NCBI RefSeq assembly: GCF_026712205.1
Contig: NZ_JAPPUW010000012.1
Span: forward strand, 115,156 to 179,155
DNA: 64,000 bases
Origin: Pelomonas aquatica
GTDB taxonomy: Bacteria; Pseudomonadota; Gammaproteobacteria; Burkholderiales; Burkholderiaceae_C
Reading direction: 5' to 3'
In this document: positions 37,759 to 47,075 of the stretch, in pieces
Numbering within the stretch: position 1 is the first letter of the stretch
Layout of the letters: every line of letters begins with the position of its first letter
Notes under the pieces: model-generated
Databases searched by the model: none
The model's input: the letters and a program-made list of their open reading frames with translations, nothing else
Told to the model about the DNA's origin: nothing
Translations under genes and position numbers: made by a program

Positions 37759-38643
37759 ATGCATCTGATGATCCCCCATGCCAGCGCGCTGGACGAAGCC
37801 GCGCGGCATGCCTTCTCCGGCCTGGCCCTGCCCAACCTGGCCGCCCAGCTGGCCCGGCTCAGCCCGGCCCAGGCCTGGGGCAGCGACGAGTTCTCGCCCC
37901 AGCCGCCCCACCATCTGGCCCTGGCCGCGCTGCGCGGCCAGGCCAGGCCCAGCGCCGCGGCCTGGGCCGTGGACGCCGACCCCGCGCTGGCCTGGGCACT
38001 GATGACACCGGTGCATCTGGCCGTGGGCTCCGACGGCGTCGACGTGCTGCCGCCGGCCGCGCTGAACCTGTCCGAATCCGACGCGGCCCGCTTCGCCGTG
38101 CTGCTGCGCGAGCTCTGGCCCGAGGCCGACGGCTGGCAGTGGCGGCTGCTGGACGCGACGCGCTGGGCCATCGGCCACGCGACGGCGCTGGACGGCCCTG
38201 AATTCAACGGGGCCGCCAGCATCGAGCGCGCCGCCGGCCGCCCCATCGAGCCCTGGTTGCCCGACAGCCGCGTGCTGCGCCGCTGGCAGAACGAGGCCCA
38301 GATGCTGCTGCACGGCCATGCGCTGAACGAGGAACGCGAGGCACGCGGCGAGGTGGTCGTCAACTCGGTCTGGATCGGCGACATCGGCCGCAGCAACGGC
38401 CGGGCCGCCGACGTGAGCGTCGATGCGCGCCTGACCGAGCCGCTGCTGAACGGCGACCTCGCCGCCTGGGCCGAGGCCTGGCAGCGCCTGGACGCCGGCC
38501 CGCTGGCGCAACCGCTCACCGGCCTGACGCTGTGCGGCGAACGCTTCGCCCGCCGGTTCACGGCCCAGTCGCTGGGCTTCGTCGAGAAGCTCAGGCGCCG
38601 CTTCAAGGCGCCCGACGTGGCCGCCGTGCTGGAGGCCTTGTGA
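37759..38643 (+). CDS. Hypothetical protein translationally coupled to recJ
   Basis: The 294-residue cytoplasmic protein begins MHLMIPHASALDEAARHAF, carries DEFSPQPPHHLALAAL and VHLAVGSDGVDVLPP, and ends EKLRRRFKAPDVAAVLEAL. Homologs before recJ in betaproteobacteria are sometimes labelled phosphoglycerate-mutase-like, but I see no metal-binding Ser/Asp/His set of that superfamily in this sequence. Trp-rich stretches (WLPDSRVLRRWQNEAQMLLH) suggest a compact globular fold. The stop overlaps the GTG start of recJ (GTGA). Confidence 0.7.
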   Translation: MHLMIPHASALDEAARHAFSGLALPNLAAQLARLSPAQAWGSDEFSPQPPHHLALAALRGQARPSAAAWAVDADPALAWALMTPVHLAVGSDGVDVLPPAALNLSESDAARFAVLLRELWPEADGWQWRLLDATRWAIGHATALDGPEFNGAASIERAAGRPIEPWLPDSRVLRRWQNEAQMLLHGHALNEEREARGEVVVNSVWIGDIGRSNGRAADVSVDARLTEPLLNGDLAAWAEAWQRLDAGPLAQPLTGLTLCGERFARRFTAQSLGFVEKLRRRFKAPDVAAVLEAL

Positions 38644-40376
38644 GCTCACCGCAACTGATCGAACGCGAAGTCCCGCCGCGCACCGCCTGGGCGCTGGAGC
38701 AGGCCGGCGTCGCGCCGCTGCTGGCGCGCCTGCTCGCCGCGCGCGGCGTGCGCGAGGCCGCCGAGCTGGACGAGAGCCTGGCCCAGCTGCTGCCGCCCAC
38801 CGAGCTCAAGGGCTTGCGCGACGCGGCCCGGCTGCTGGCCGACGCCCTCCAGAACGGCGAACGCCTGGTCATCGTCGCCGACTACGACTGCGACGGCGCC
38901 ACCGCCTGCGCCGTCATGCTGCGCGGCCTGCGCCAGCTCGGCGCCCGGCCCGGTCAGCTCGGCTACGTCGTGCCCGACCGCGCCGTGCACGGCTACGGCC
39001 TGACGCCGACCATCGTCGACCTCGCGCTGGAACAGAACCCGGCCCTGCTCGTCACCGTGGACAACGGCATCGCCAGCCTGGCCGGCGTCGCCCATGCGCG
39101 CGCGCAGGGGCTCAAGGTGCTGGTCACCGACCACCACCTGCCCGCCATCGTCGACGGCTCGGTCGTCGTCCCCGAGGCGGAAGCCATCGTCAACCCCAAC
39201 CAGCCGGGCTGCACGTTCGCGAGCAAGTCGCTGGCCGGCGTGGGCGTGGCCTTCTATGTGCTGCTGGGCCTGCGCGCCGAGCTGCGCAGCCGCGGCGCCC
39301 TGCCCTCGCCCGAGCCGCGCCTGGACGGCCTGCTCGACCTCGTCGCGCTGGGCACGGTGGCCGACGTCGTGAAGCTGGACGCCAACAACCGCCGCCTCGT
39401 CGCGCAAGGCCTCAGGCGCATGCGTTCCGGCCGCGCGCAGCCCGGCGTGATGGCCCTGTTCAGCGCGGCCAAGCGCGACGCCAGCAAGGCCCAGGGCTTC
39501 GACCTCGGCTTCGCCCTCGGCCCGCGCATCAACGCGGCCGGCCGCCTGGCCGACATGACGCTGGGCATCGAGACGCTGACCACCGACGACCCCGAACGCG
39601 CGCTGGCTCTCGCCACCCAGCTCGACACCATCAACCGCGAGCGCCGCGAGATCGAGAGCGGCATGCGCGAGATGGCCGAGGCGCGGCTGGACGCCCTCGT
39701 CCAGGCCCTCGAAGGCGAGCTGCCGCCAGCCGTGGCCCTGTTCGACGCCGACTTCCACGAAGGCGTCGTCGGCATCGTCGCGTCGCGCATCAAGGACCGC
39801 GTGCACCGCCCGACCTTCGTGTTCGCGCACGGCGCCGACGGCCAGCTCAAGGGCTCGGGCCGCTCCATCCCGGGCTTCCATCTGCGCGACGCGCTGGACC
39901 TCGTCGCCAAGCGCGAGCCCGAACTGCTCGCCAAGTTCGGCGGCCATGCGATGGCGGCCGGCGCGACGCTGGCCGGCGGCGACACCGGCGACGTGCAGCG
40001 CTTCGCGCTCGCCTTCGCGCGCGTGGCCGAGGAATGGCTGAACGAGCAAGACCTGACCCGCACGCTGCGCCACGACGGCGCACTGCCGCCCGACGCCGCC
40101 ACGCCCGAGACCGCGCGCCTGCTGGACGCCCAGGTCTGGGGCCAGGGCTTCGAGCCGCCGCTGTTCTGCGACCGCTTCGAGCTGGTCTCGCAGCGCCTCG
40201 TCGGCGAGAAGCACCTGAAGCTGCGCCTGCGCCAGGCCGGCCGGCTCATCGACGCAATCTGGTTCAACCACGTCGACATGCTGCCCGAGCGGGTGACGCT
40301 GGCCTACCGGCTGAGCCTGGACGAATGGCAGGGCCAGCAACGCGTGCAATACGTCATAGAGGCTTGTTCGGCGTGA
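38640..40376 (+). CDS. recJ: Single-stranded-DNA-specific exonuclease RecJ
   Basis: The 578-residue DHH-superfamily nuclease has all the phosphoesterase motifs: VIVADYDCDGATACAV, LLVTVDNGIAS, VLVTDHHLP (DHH), VNPNQPGC, GTVADVVKL and LGPRINAAGRL. The DHHA1 part contains KGSGRSIPGFHLRDAL and FGGHAMAAGAT, followed by an OB fold. It degrades 5'-ended single strands in recombination and mismatch repair. The start is GTG 38640, overlapping the previous stop; no ATG fits the N-terminus. Confidence 0.95.
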   Translation: MSSPQLIEREVPPRTAWALEQAGVAPLLARLLAARGVREAAELDESLAQLLPPTELKGLRDAARLLADALQNGERLVIVADYDCDGATACAVMLRGLRQLGARPGQLGYVVPDRAVHGYGLTPTIVDLALEQNPALLVTVDNGIASLAGVAHARAQGLKVLVTDHHLPAIVDGSVVVPEAEAIVNPNQPGCTFASKSLAGVGVAFYVLLGLRAELRSRGALPSPEPRLDGLLDLVALGTVADVVKLDANNRRLVAQGLRRMRSGRAQPGVMALFSAAKRDASKAQGFDLGFALGPRINAAGRLADMTLGIETLTTDDPERALALATQLDTINRERREIESGMREMAEARLDALVQALEGELPPAVALFDADFHEGVVGIVASRIKDRVHRPTFVFAHGADGQLKGSGRSIPGFHLRDALDLVAKREPELLAKFGGHAMAAGATLAGGDTGDVQRFALAFARVAEEWLNEQDLTRTLRHDGALPPDAATPETARLLDAQVWGQGFEPPLFCDRFELVSQRLVGEKHLKLRLRQAGRLIDAIWFNHVDMLPERVTLAYRLSLDEWQGQQRVQYVIEACSA

Positions 40377-40499
40377 TGGATTTGGCAGACCCGCACGGCC
40401 TGCCGCGGCAAGTCACCTGACTGTCACAGGGGCTTCCAAGAATGTGCCAGGCCGCCCAGCCCGGATGTCTCGGGCGGCACGCCGACCCGGAGCACCCCA

Positions 40500-42323
40500 A
40501 TGCGCGTGAACGCGCCAGATCCTCTTGCCGACGCCCTCGATCGCCTGATCGAGCAGCGCAGCTTTGACCTTCATTTCCAGCCCCTGGTCGCCATCGACCG
40601 CGCCGAGATCTTCGGCTACGAGGCCCTGACCCGCGGCCCCGCGGACGGGCCGCTGCATTCCCCCCTCGTGCTGTTCGAGGCCGCGGCCCGGCTGGGCCGG
40701 CTCGTCGAGCTGGAGCACCTCATCCTGAGGCGCGCCGTGCAGCGCTTCAAGGCGCTGAGCCTGCCGGGCCAGCTGTTCCTGAACGTCACGGCCGACACCC
40801 TGCTCGGTGCGCGCGCCCACGCCGGCCGGCTGGCCGCCGAGCTGGCCGAGCTGGGCCTGCCGACCTCACGCGTCGTCATCGAGCTGACCGAGACCCGCCC
40901 CATCGAGGACCTGGCCCAGCTCGACGACGCGCTGCAGGCCCTGCGCGAGCGGGGCTTCCGCGTCGCGCTGGACGACCTCGGCGAGGGCTTCGCGTCGCTG
41001 CGCCGCTGGATGGAGATGCGGCCCGACTTCGTCAAGATCGACCGCCACTTCATCGACGGCATCGCCCAGGAGCCGCTGAAGCAGCAGTTCGTGCGCAGCA
41101 TCGTCGAGATGGCCGCCACCAGCGGCTGCGAGGTCGTCGCCGAAGGCCTGGAGCAGGAGCCCGACCTCGACGTGCTGCGCCGCCTGGGCCTGAGCATCTG
41201 CCAGGGCTATCTGTTCGCCCGCCCCAGCGCCACGCCGCGCACCTCGCTGAGCGCGCAGTGGAGCGGCCGCCTGGCCGCCGACGCCCAGCCGCGCCTGCTG
41301 CAGAACGACCTCGCGCTGCCGCTGGCCCATGGCGCGATCACCAGCGCGGCCCAGCTCGCGCGCCGCAGCATGACGGTGACCGCCGAGACCAGCTGCCGCG
41401 CCGTCGTCGACATCTTCCACGGCGACGAGCAGCTGCTCGCCATCCCCGTGCTGGACGAGCAGCGCCGGCCCGTGGGCGTGCTGCGCTCGCTGCATGTGCT
41501 CAAGCGCAGCACCGAGCGCTACTTCATGGACATCTTCGACAAGCGCAGCTGCGTCGAGCTGATGGACAAAAGCCCGCTGGTGTTCGACGTCGCGACGCCG
41601 CTGCGCGCGATGAGCGATGCGCTGGCCAACCTCGACGAGCGCCTGCTCATCGACGGCTTCATCGTCACGCTGGACGGCGCCTATTTCGGCTCGGGCCGCA
41701 GCTCCGACCTGCTCAAGGCCGTGTCCGACCTGCAGGTGCACGCGGCGCGCTACGCCAACCCGCTGACGCTGCTGCCCGGCAACGTGCCCATCGACAACCA
41801 CCTGGACCGCCTCATCGAGGCCGGCGAGACCTTCGCCGCCGTGCTTTGGGACATCGACCACTTCAAGCCCTTCAACGACGTCTACGGCTACCGCGTCGGC
41901 GACGACATCATCCGCCTCGCGGCCCGCGTGCTGACCCAGGCCGTCGACCCGCAGCAGGACTTCGTCGGCCACGTCGGCGGCGACGACTTCGTCATGGTGC
42001 TCTGCAGCACCGACTGGGAGGCACGGCTGACGCGGGTCTGCGAGGCCTTCGACGCCGGCGTGCGCAGCTTCTTCTCGGCCGAGCACCTGGCCGCCGGCGG
42101 CTATGTCACGCTGAACCGCCAGAACCAGCCCAGCTTCCACCCGCTGCCCACCATCTCGGCCGGCGCCGTGCTGCACCTGCCGGGCAGCTTCGAGAACGCG
42201 CGGGCGCTGAGCGCCGCACTGGCCGAGCCCAAGCGCGTGGCCAAGGGCCGCGCCGGCGGCAGCCGCTTCTTCGTCGACCGCCGCCAGCAACAACAACAGC
42301 GCGCGCTGCTCGTGGCCGCCTGA
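40500..42323 (+). CDS. EAL - CBS pair - GGDEF cyclic-di-GMP protein
   Basis: The 607-residue protein has an EAL domain first (about 15-245) with the key residues kept: [42 protein letters not shown] and CQGYLF. It should therefore be able to cleave c-di-GMP. A CBS-like pair (about 275-410) follows, then a GGDEF domain (about 425-590) with signature GGDDF instead of GGDEF, so cyclase activity is uncertain. No membrane helix is present. The chemoreceptor gene begins 13 bases after its stop, suggesting a motility-related unit. Confidence 0.9.
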   Translation: MRVNAPDPLADALDRLIEQRSFDLHFQPLVAIDRAEIFGYEALTRGPADGPLHSPLVLFEAAARLGRLVELEHLILRRAVQRFKALSLPGQLFLNVTADTLLGARAHAGRLAAELAELGLPTSRVVIELTETRPIEDLAQLDDALQALRERGFRVALDDLGEGFASLRRWMEMRPDFVKIDRHFIDGIAQEPLKQQFVRSIVEMAATSGCEVVAEGLEQEPDLDVLRRLGLSICQGYLFARPSATPRTSLSAQWSGRLAADAQPRLLQNDLALPLAHGAITSAAQLARRSMTVTAETSCRAVVDIFHGDEQLLAIPVLDEQRRPVGVLRSLHVLKRSTERYFMDIFDKRSCVELMDKSPLVFDVATPLRAMSDALANLDERLLIDGFIVTLDGAYFGSGRSSDLLKAVSDLQVHAARYANPLTLLPGNVPIDNHLDRLIEAGETFAAVLWDIDHFKPFNDVYGYRVGDDIIRLAARVLTQAVDPQQDFVGHVGGDDFVMVLCSTDWEARLTRVCEAFDAGVRSFFSAEHLAAGGYVTLNRQNQPSFHPLPTISAGAVLHLPGSFENARALSAALAEPKRVAKGRAGGSRFFVDRRQQQQQRALLVAA

Positions 42324-42336
42324 ACCCTCCAACCCG

Positions 42337-44253
42337 ATGAGTTTCCTGAAGTTTTCCGAGCACTGGAGCCTGCGCACGCGGCTCACCTTCGTCACGCTGC
42401 TGGCACTGCTGCTGGGCATCGTCCCCAGCGCCGTGCTGCTGCGCAGTTATGCCGCCGAGCAGGCCGTCGCCGCCCGCCAGCACCGGGCCCTGCCCGCCAA
42501 CCGCGCCTGGCTGGCGCTGCTGGCCCGGCTGCAGGACCAGCGCGGCCTGGCCGCCGAGGCCCTGTCCACCAAGCCCGACGCCAAGCCCGCCGCGCTGGCC
42601 GCGGCGGATGCCGTGCAGGCCGCGCTGAAGGCCGTCGACACCGCGCTGGACGACGGCATCGCGCCCGAGCTGGCCGCCGCACAGCGCGAGCGCCTGGCGG
42701 CGCTGCGCGGCCACAGCGCCGAGCTGGCCCAGGCCCTCGCCCAGGGCGGGCTGAACCCGCCCAAGCTGCTCGCGGCCCAGGTGGCGCTCGCGCAGGAGAG
42801 CTTTGACGCGCTGGCCGAGCTGAATGCCGGCGCCGGCCTGCTGCTGGACGCCGAGGCGGCCTCGCACTTCTCCATCGAGGCCGGCCTGCAGTCGGCACCG
42901 CGCGTGCAGGACGCGCTGTCCGAGCTGGCCGCGCTGGCGCGCGCCGCGGCGGTCGACGACCTGGCGACGATGTCCGCGGCCCAGACCCGCTACCACGAGC
43001 ATTCGATGCAGATGCAGCTGCGCCTGCGCCTGGCCATGCAGTACGGCGACGCGGCGCTGAACGAGCGCCTGGCGCCGCTGCTGAAGGACGCCCAGGCGCA
43101 GCGCAAGCAGGTCGACGACACGCTGGCCGCCGCGGCCATGGACGTGAACTACCCGCTGGACCAGCTCGCCGCCCGCCTCGTCGAAGCCGGCAAGCTGCAG
43201 GCCCAGCTCAGCGCCCAGGTCATGGACACGCTGGACGGCGAGCTGGCGGCCCGCGCCGAGCGCGCGGCCCACCGCCGCGACGCGCTGATGCTGCTGCTGC
43301 CCGCCGCACTGGCGCTGATGCTCTTCACGATGGTGCGCTCCATCCGCCAGCTGCTGACGCCGGTGCGGCAGATGGTGGAGGTCACCGAGCGCATCGCGGC
43401 CGGCGACCTCTCCTGCGACGTGCCCCAGGGCCGGCGCGACGAGCTGGGCCGCGTGCTCGCCGCGCTGCAGCATATGCAGCAGCGCCTGCGCGGCCTCGTC
43501 GAGCGCATCCATGGCGACGCGGGCGGCATCCGCCTGGCCGCGCAGGAGATCGCCGCCGGCAACCAGGACCTGGCCCAGCGCACCGAGGCCGCCGCCGCCC
43601 GGCTGCAGCAGACGGCCTCCCATGTGCAGGCCCTGACCGAGGCCGTGCGCCACAGCAGCGAGGCCGCCCAGGACGCCGAACAGCTGGCCGGTTCGGCGGC
43701 CGAGGTCGCCGCCCAGGGCGGCCGCGTGATGGACCAGGTGGTGGGCAGCATGCAGGGCATGGCCGATGCGAGCCGGCGCATCGCCGACATCACCGGCCTC
43801 ATCGACGGCATCGCCTTCCAGACCAACATCCTCGCGCTGAACGCCGCCGTCGAGGCCGCGCGGGCAGGCGACGCCGGCCGCGGCTTCGCGGTCGTGGCGT
43901 CGGAAGTGCGCGCGCTGGCCCAGCGCAGCGCGACGGCCGCGCGCGAGATCAAGACGCTGATCGGCCAGTCCGTCGAGCGCGTCGAGGCCGGCACGGCCCA
44001 GGCCGCCGAGGCCGGCGGCGCCGTGGCGGCCATCCTCGGCAAGGTGCACGAGATGAGCGCGCTGATCCACCGCATGGCCGAGCAGACCCGCGCCGAGGCC
44101 CAGCAGACGCTGGAAGTGGGCGACGCGGTGCGCGCCATCGACGCGATGACGCAGCAGAACGCCGCCCTCGTCGAGGAAGCCGCCGCGTCGGCCGACAGCC
44201 TGCGCGGCCAGGCCCAGGGCATGGACGAGACGGTCAACGCCTTCAGACTGTGA
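42337..44253 (+). CDS. Methyl-accepting chemotaxis protein
   Basis: The 638-residue receptor has a first membrane helix at about 14-36 ([20 protein letters not shown]), a mostly helical periplasmic domain of about 270 residues, and a second helix at about 318-336 ([17 protein letters not shown]). A HAMP segment and a long coiled-coil signalling domain follow. The hairpin tip is canonical: [19 protein letters not shown] then [18 protein letters not shown]. It lacks the C-terminal NWETF-type CheR tail. The periplasmic domain is of the all-helical kind and its ligand is unknown. It is downstream of the c-di-GMP gene and followed by intergenic repeat copy 2. Confidence 0.93.
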   Translation: MSFLKFSEHWSLRTRLTFVTLLALLLGIVPSAVLLRSYAAEQAVAARQHRALPANRAWLALLARLQDQRGLAAEALSTKPDAKPAALAAADAVQAALKAVDTALDDGIAPELAAAQRERLAALRGHSAELAQALAQGGLNPPKLLAAQVALAQESFDALAELNAGAGLLLDAEAASHFSIEAGLQSAPRVQDALSELAALARAAAVDDLATMSAAQTRYHEHSMQMQLRLRLAMQYGDAALNERLAPLLKDAQAQRKQVDDTLAAAAMDVNYPLDQLAARLVEAGKLQAQLSAQVMDTLDGELAARAERAAHRRDALMLLLPAALALMLFTMVRSIRQLLTPVRQMVEVTERIAAGDLSCDVPQGRRDELGRVLAALQHMQQRLRGLVERIHGDAGGIRLAAQEIAAGNQDLAQRTEAAAARLQQTASHVQALTEAVRHSSEAAQDAEQLAGSAAEVAAQGGRVMDQVVGSMQGMADASRRIADITGLIDGIAFQTNILALNAAVEAARAGDAGRGFAVVASEVRALAQRSATAAREIKTLIGQSVERVEAGTAQAAEAGGAVAAILGKVHEMSALIHRMAEQTRAEAQQTLEVGDAVRAIDAMTQQNAALVEEAAASADSLRGQAQGMDETVNAFRL

Positions 44254-44270
44254 GCCCCTCGCCCAGCCTC

Positions 44271-44472
44271 GCGCCGCTGAACGCGGGCGAGCCTGGTCGG
44301 TCTTGCAGACCGCGCAGCCGACGGCGCGGCTGCCCTTCGGCAGGCGCGACAAGTCCACTGGACTTGCCGTGTCCGGCCTCAGCCCCCGCGGGGACGGCGA
44401 TGCTTGCGGCATTGAGCCGCAAGCACATCGCCTGCGCGGGCCGGCTTGGGGCGGCCCGGCGCTCGTCCCGCA
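44271..44472 (+). repeat. Intergenic repeat, copy 2 (forward orientation)
   Basis: This is the second copy of the element at 16994-17192, in inverse orientation. The block with GTCCGGCCTCAGCCCC and the hairpin GCTTGCGGC-ATTGA-GCCGCAAGC is nearly identical between copies. GGTCGGTCTTGCAGACCGCG and CCCTTCGGCAGGC are also shared. Here an extra palindromic piece, AAGTCCACTGGACTTG, sits in the middle. It fills the 266-base gap between the chemoreceptor and PHP genes and appears non-coding, although short frames in it encode the same peptide (SPRGDGDACG) in both copies. Confidence 0.8.
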
Positions 44473-44519
44473 ATACCTTGCGAGGCGCGGCGGCTTTGAC
44501 CGCCTGCGAGAATCGGGGC

Positions 44520-45383
44520 GTGAACCTCGACGCATCGCTCAACGCCGACCTGCACTGCCACTCGGTCGTCTCCGACGGCACGCTGACGCCCGAAGCCCTG
44601 GCCGAGCGCGCCAAGGCCGGCGGCGTGCAGCTCTGGTCGCTGACCGACCACGACGAGATCGGCGGCCAGCAGCGCGCCATCGATGCGGCCCGCGCGGCCG
44701 GCCTGGCCTATCTGACCGGCACCGAGATCTCGGTCAGCTTCGCCGGCCGCGTCGTGCACATCGTCGGCCTGGGCTTCGACCACGAAGCGCCCGAGCTGAT
44801 CGAAGGCCTGCGCGCGACGCGCGGCGGGCGCGGGGCACGCGCCCGCGAGATGGCGGCCAGCCTGGCTCGCGTCGGCATCCACGGCGCCTTCGAGGGTGCG
44901 CTGCAATACGTCGGCAACCCCGAGCTGATCTCGCGCACGCATTTCGCGCGCTTTCTCGTCGACGCCGGCCACTGCTCGGACGTGCCCGAGGTGTTCCGTC
45001 GCTACCTCACCGACGGCAAGCCCGGCTTCGTGCCGCACAAATGGGCGGCGCTGAAGGACGCGGTGGGCTGGATCACGCGCGCCGGCGGCATCGCCGTCAT
45101 CGCCCATCCGGGCCGCTACGGCTTCACGCCCACCGAGGAATACGCCCTCATCACCGAGTTCATGACCCACGGCGGGCGCGGCATCGAGGTCGTCACCGGC
45201 AGCCACACGGCGGCCGAGTTCCAGCAGTACGCTGACACGGCCCTGGAGTTCGGCCTGCTGGCCTCGCGCGGCTCCGACTTCCACTGCCCCGACGAAAGCC
45301 GCACCGACCTGGGCGCACTGCCGCCGCTGGCGGACCGGCTGACGCCGGTGTGGGCCGAGCTGGCCGAACGCATCAAGCACTGA
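44520..45383 (+). CDS. PHP-family 3',5'-nucleoside bisphosphate phosphatase (TrpH/RnmA-like)
   Basis: The 287-residue PHP-domain protein has metal-binding motifs NADLHCHSVVSDG, SLTDHDEIGG, GTEISVSF, VIAHPGRYG and RGSDFHCP. The closest described homologs dephosphorylate pAp and trim short 5' RNA ends (YciV/RnmA). The GTG start at 44520 is supported by the fold beginning at residue 8; no ATG is near. In many proteobacteria this gene is followed directly by yciO; here a BlaI/M56 pair lies between them. Confidence 0.88.
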   Translation: MNLDASLNADLHCHSVVSDGTLTPEALAERAKAGGVQLWSLTDHDEIGGQQRAIDAARAAGLAYLTGTEISVSFAGRVVHIVGLGFDHEAPELIEGLRATRGGRGARAREMAASLARVGIHGAFEGALQYVGNPELISRTHFARFLVDAGHCSDVPEVFRRYLTDGKPGFVPHKWAALKDAVGWITRAGGIAVIAHPGRYGFTPTEEYALITEFMTHGGRGIEVVTGSHTAAEFQQYADTALEFGLLASRGSDFHCPDESRTDLGALPPLADRLTPVWAELAERIKH

Positions 45384-45437
45384 CCTGCATCGAGACCCGG
45401 CCTGCCGCACGCCCGGGTTTCTCTCGATTGGAGTAAT

Positions 45438-45480
45438 CGACAACAGCCGTTGACAATTAATCGTCAACACTATGTTGTCG
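45438..45480 (+). promoter_or_regulatory. Nested operator and promoter of the BlaI/M56 pair
   Basis: GTTGACAATTAATCGTCAAC (45449-45468) is a near-perfect palindrome. Around it, CGACAACA (45438-45445) and TGTTGTCG (45473-45480) form a second perfect dyad. TTGACA at 45450-45455 is a consensus -35 and TATGTT at 45471-45476 a plausible -10 with a 15-base spacer. Transcription would then start at about 45483, right at the chosen ATG 45484, giving an almost leaderless message. BlaI-type repressors bind just such dyads over their own promoter. Confidence 0.65.
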
Positions 45481-45483
45481 ATC

Positions 45484-45855
45484 ATGAGCAGCATCTCCGA
45501 CGCCGAATCCCAGATCATGCGCACCCTGTGGGCGCACCACCCGCTGAGTGCCGAGGACATCCTCGCGGCCCTGCCCCAGGATGCCGGCTGGCAGTTGGGC
45601 ACCGTCAAGACCCTGCTGAATCGCCTGCTGAACAAAGGTGCGCTGCAGGCCCAGCGCGACGGCCGGCGCTACCTGTACGAGCCGCTGGTCGCGCGTGAAG
45701 ACTGGGAACAGGGCGAGTCCCTGAGCCTGCTGGATCGCGTCTTCGGCGGCCGGCTCTCGCCGCTGGTCGCGCACTTCTCGGCTCAGCGCAAGCTCAGCGC
45801 CGAGGACGCCCAAGCCTTGCGGCGCCTGCTGCAGGAGCACGACGATGCATCCTGA
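45484..45855 (+). CDS. BlaI/MecI-family transcriptional repressor
   Basis: The 123-residue winged-helix protein reads ISDAESQIMRTLWAHHPLSAEDIL, LGTVKTLLNRLLNKGAL and RDGRRYLYEPLVAREDW, the BlaI/MecI layout with a C-terminal dimer helix. ATG 45484 was chosen over 45472 because the earlier codon lies inside the predicted -10. It overlaps the M56 peptidase gene by 11 bases. BlaI proteins repress until the M56 sensor triggers their cleavage. Which gene beyond its own operon it controls is unknown; no beta-lactamase gene is in the window. Confidence 0.9.
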   Translation: MSSISDAESQIMRTLWAHHPLSAEDILAALPQDAGWQLGTVKTLLNRLLNKGALQAQRDGRRYLYEPLVAREDWEQGESLSLLDRVFGGRLSPLVAHFSAQRKLSAEDAQALRRLLQEHDDAS

Positions 45856-47038
45856 AGCCTGGCTCGACACCTTGTGGCAGGCCCACACCGGCTTCACGGT
45901 CGGCCTGCTGGCTGTGCTGCTGCTGCGCCAGCCCTGGCGGCGCCTGGCGGGCGCGCAGGCCGCCTACGCGCTGTGGCTGCTGCCGCCGTGGCTGGCTCTG
46001 GCCGCGCTGCTGCCATCGACCGGCCTGCCGACCCTGATGCTGCCCGCGGTGTACGTGTCCGCGCTGGCTGGGCTGCCTGCTCCTAACGCGACAAGCAGCT
46101 GGCACAACGGCTGGCTGGCCCTGTGGCTGGCCGGCGTCGTCACGGTGGCGCTGGTGCAGACAGCCCGGCACCGCCGCTACCTGAGGCAGTTGCTGGGGCG
46201 TGGGCAGACGGCATGGAGAGCCCCGGCTGGCGATTCACCCGGGCTGCTGGGCGTCTGGCGCCCGCGGCTGGTGCTGCCGGTCGACTTCCGCCAGCGCTTC
46301 GACGCGGACGAGCGGCGCTGGATCGTGGCTCACGAGGCCGCCCACGCCCGCCGCCTCGACAACCCCGCACGGCTGCTGGCCGCCATGCTGGCCGGCCTCG
46401 CCTGGTTCAACCCGCTGGCCTGGTTCGCCCTGGCCGCACTGCGGCAAGACCAGGAACTGGCTTGCGATGCCGCCGTGATGCAGCGCCACCCGGGCAGTTG
46501 GCGGCGCTACGGCCTGGCCCTGCTGAAACTCGATGGGGCGAACAGCCTCCCGCCCGCTGCCTCGGCCTGGCAGTCCCACCATCCGTTGAAGGAGAGGATC
46601 ATGTTGCTGAAGAAAGTCGCCCCCAGCGTCGGGGCTCGTCATGCGGCCCGAGCGGCCTTGGTACTGAGTGCTCTGCTGGGTTTCGGCGCCGTGCAGGCGC
46701 TGAACGCCGGGTCGCCGGACGCGGCCAGCGCCGCCAGGCCGACGGCCCGTCATTCAGAACTTTCGGACCTGACAGCCCTGCCCTCGAGAGTGAAACTGAT
46801 CGAGTCCTGCCCGCAGATGCCGCGGCCGGAAATTCCGCCCGAGCTCAACGACCTCAAGGGTCAGTACAAGCTGGAGGCCAGGTTCCGGATCGGCGCGGAC
46901 GGCCACCCTGAAACCGTGAAGGTGCAAGGCGATCCTCGCCTGGTCGACATGATCGAGAAAACGGTGCGGGCCTACGGCTGCAAGCCGGGCCTGGCCGGCA
47001 CCGAGCTGGTCCAGCAGTTCTTCTTCAAGCTCGACTGA
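45845..47038 (+). CDS. M56 (BlaR1-type) membrane peptidase with TonB-like C-terminus
   Basis: The 397-residue protein has an N-terminal membrane half with about four helices (residues 10-125). The cytoplasmic zinc site WIVAHEAAHARRLD (HExxH) follows, with the helper motif DQELACDAAVM. After another helix (ALVLSALLGFGAVQAL, about 275-290) comes a periplasmic tail of about 105 residues. That tail contains GQYKLEARFRIGADGHPETV and ends ELVQQFFFKLD, resembling a TonB C-terminal/energy-transducer fold. The penicillin-binding sensor domain of BlaR1 is absent, so the signal sensed is different and unknown. Confidence 0.85.
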   Translation: MHPEAWLDTLWQAHTGFTVGLLAVLLLRQPWRRLAGAQAAYALWLLPPWLALAALLPSTGLPTLMLPAVYVSALAGLPAPNATSSWHNGWLALWLAGVVTVALVQTARHRRYLRQLLGRGQTAWRAPAGDSPGLLGVWRPRLVLPVDFRQRFDADERRWIVAHEAAHARRLDNPARLLAAMLAGLAWFNPLAWFALAALRQDQELACDAAVMQRHPGSWRRYGLALLKLDGANSLPPAASAWQSHHPLKERIMLLKKVAPSVGARHAARAALVLSALLGFGAVQALNAGSPDAASAARPTARHSELSDLTALPSRVKLIESCPQMPRPEIPPELNDLKGQYKLEARFRIGADGHPETVKVQGDPRLVDMIEKTVRAYGCKPGLAGTELVQQFFFKLD

Positions 47039-47075
47039 CCTCCTCCGGGGCCTGCGGCCGAACGCACAATGCCGC

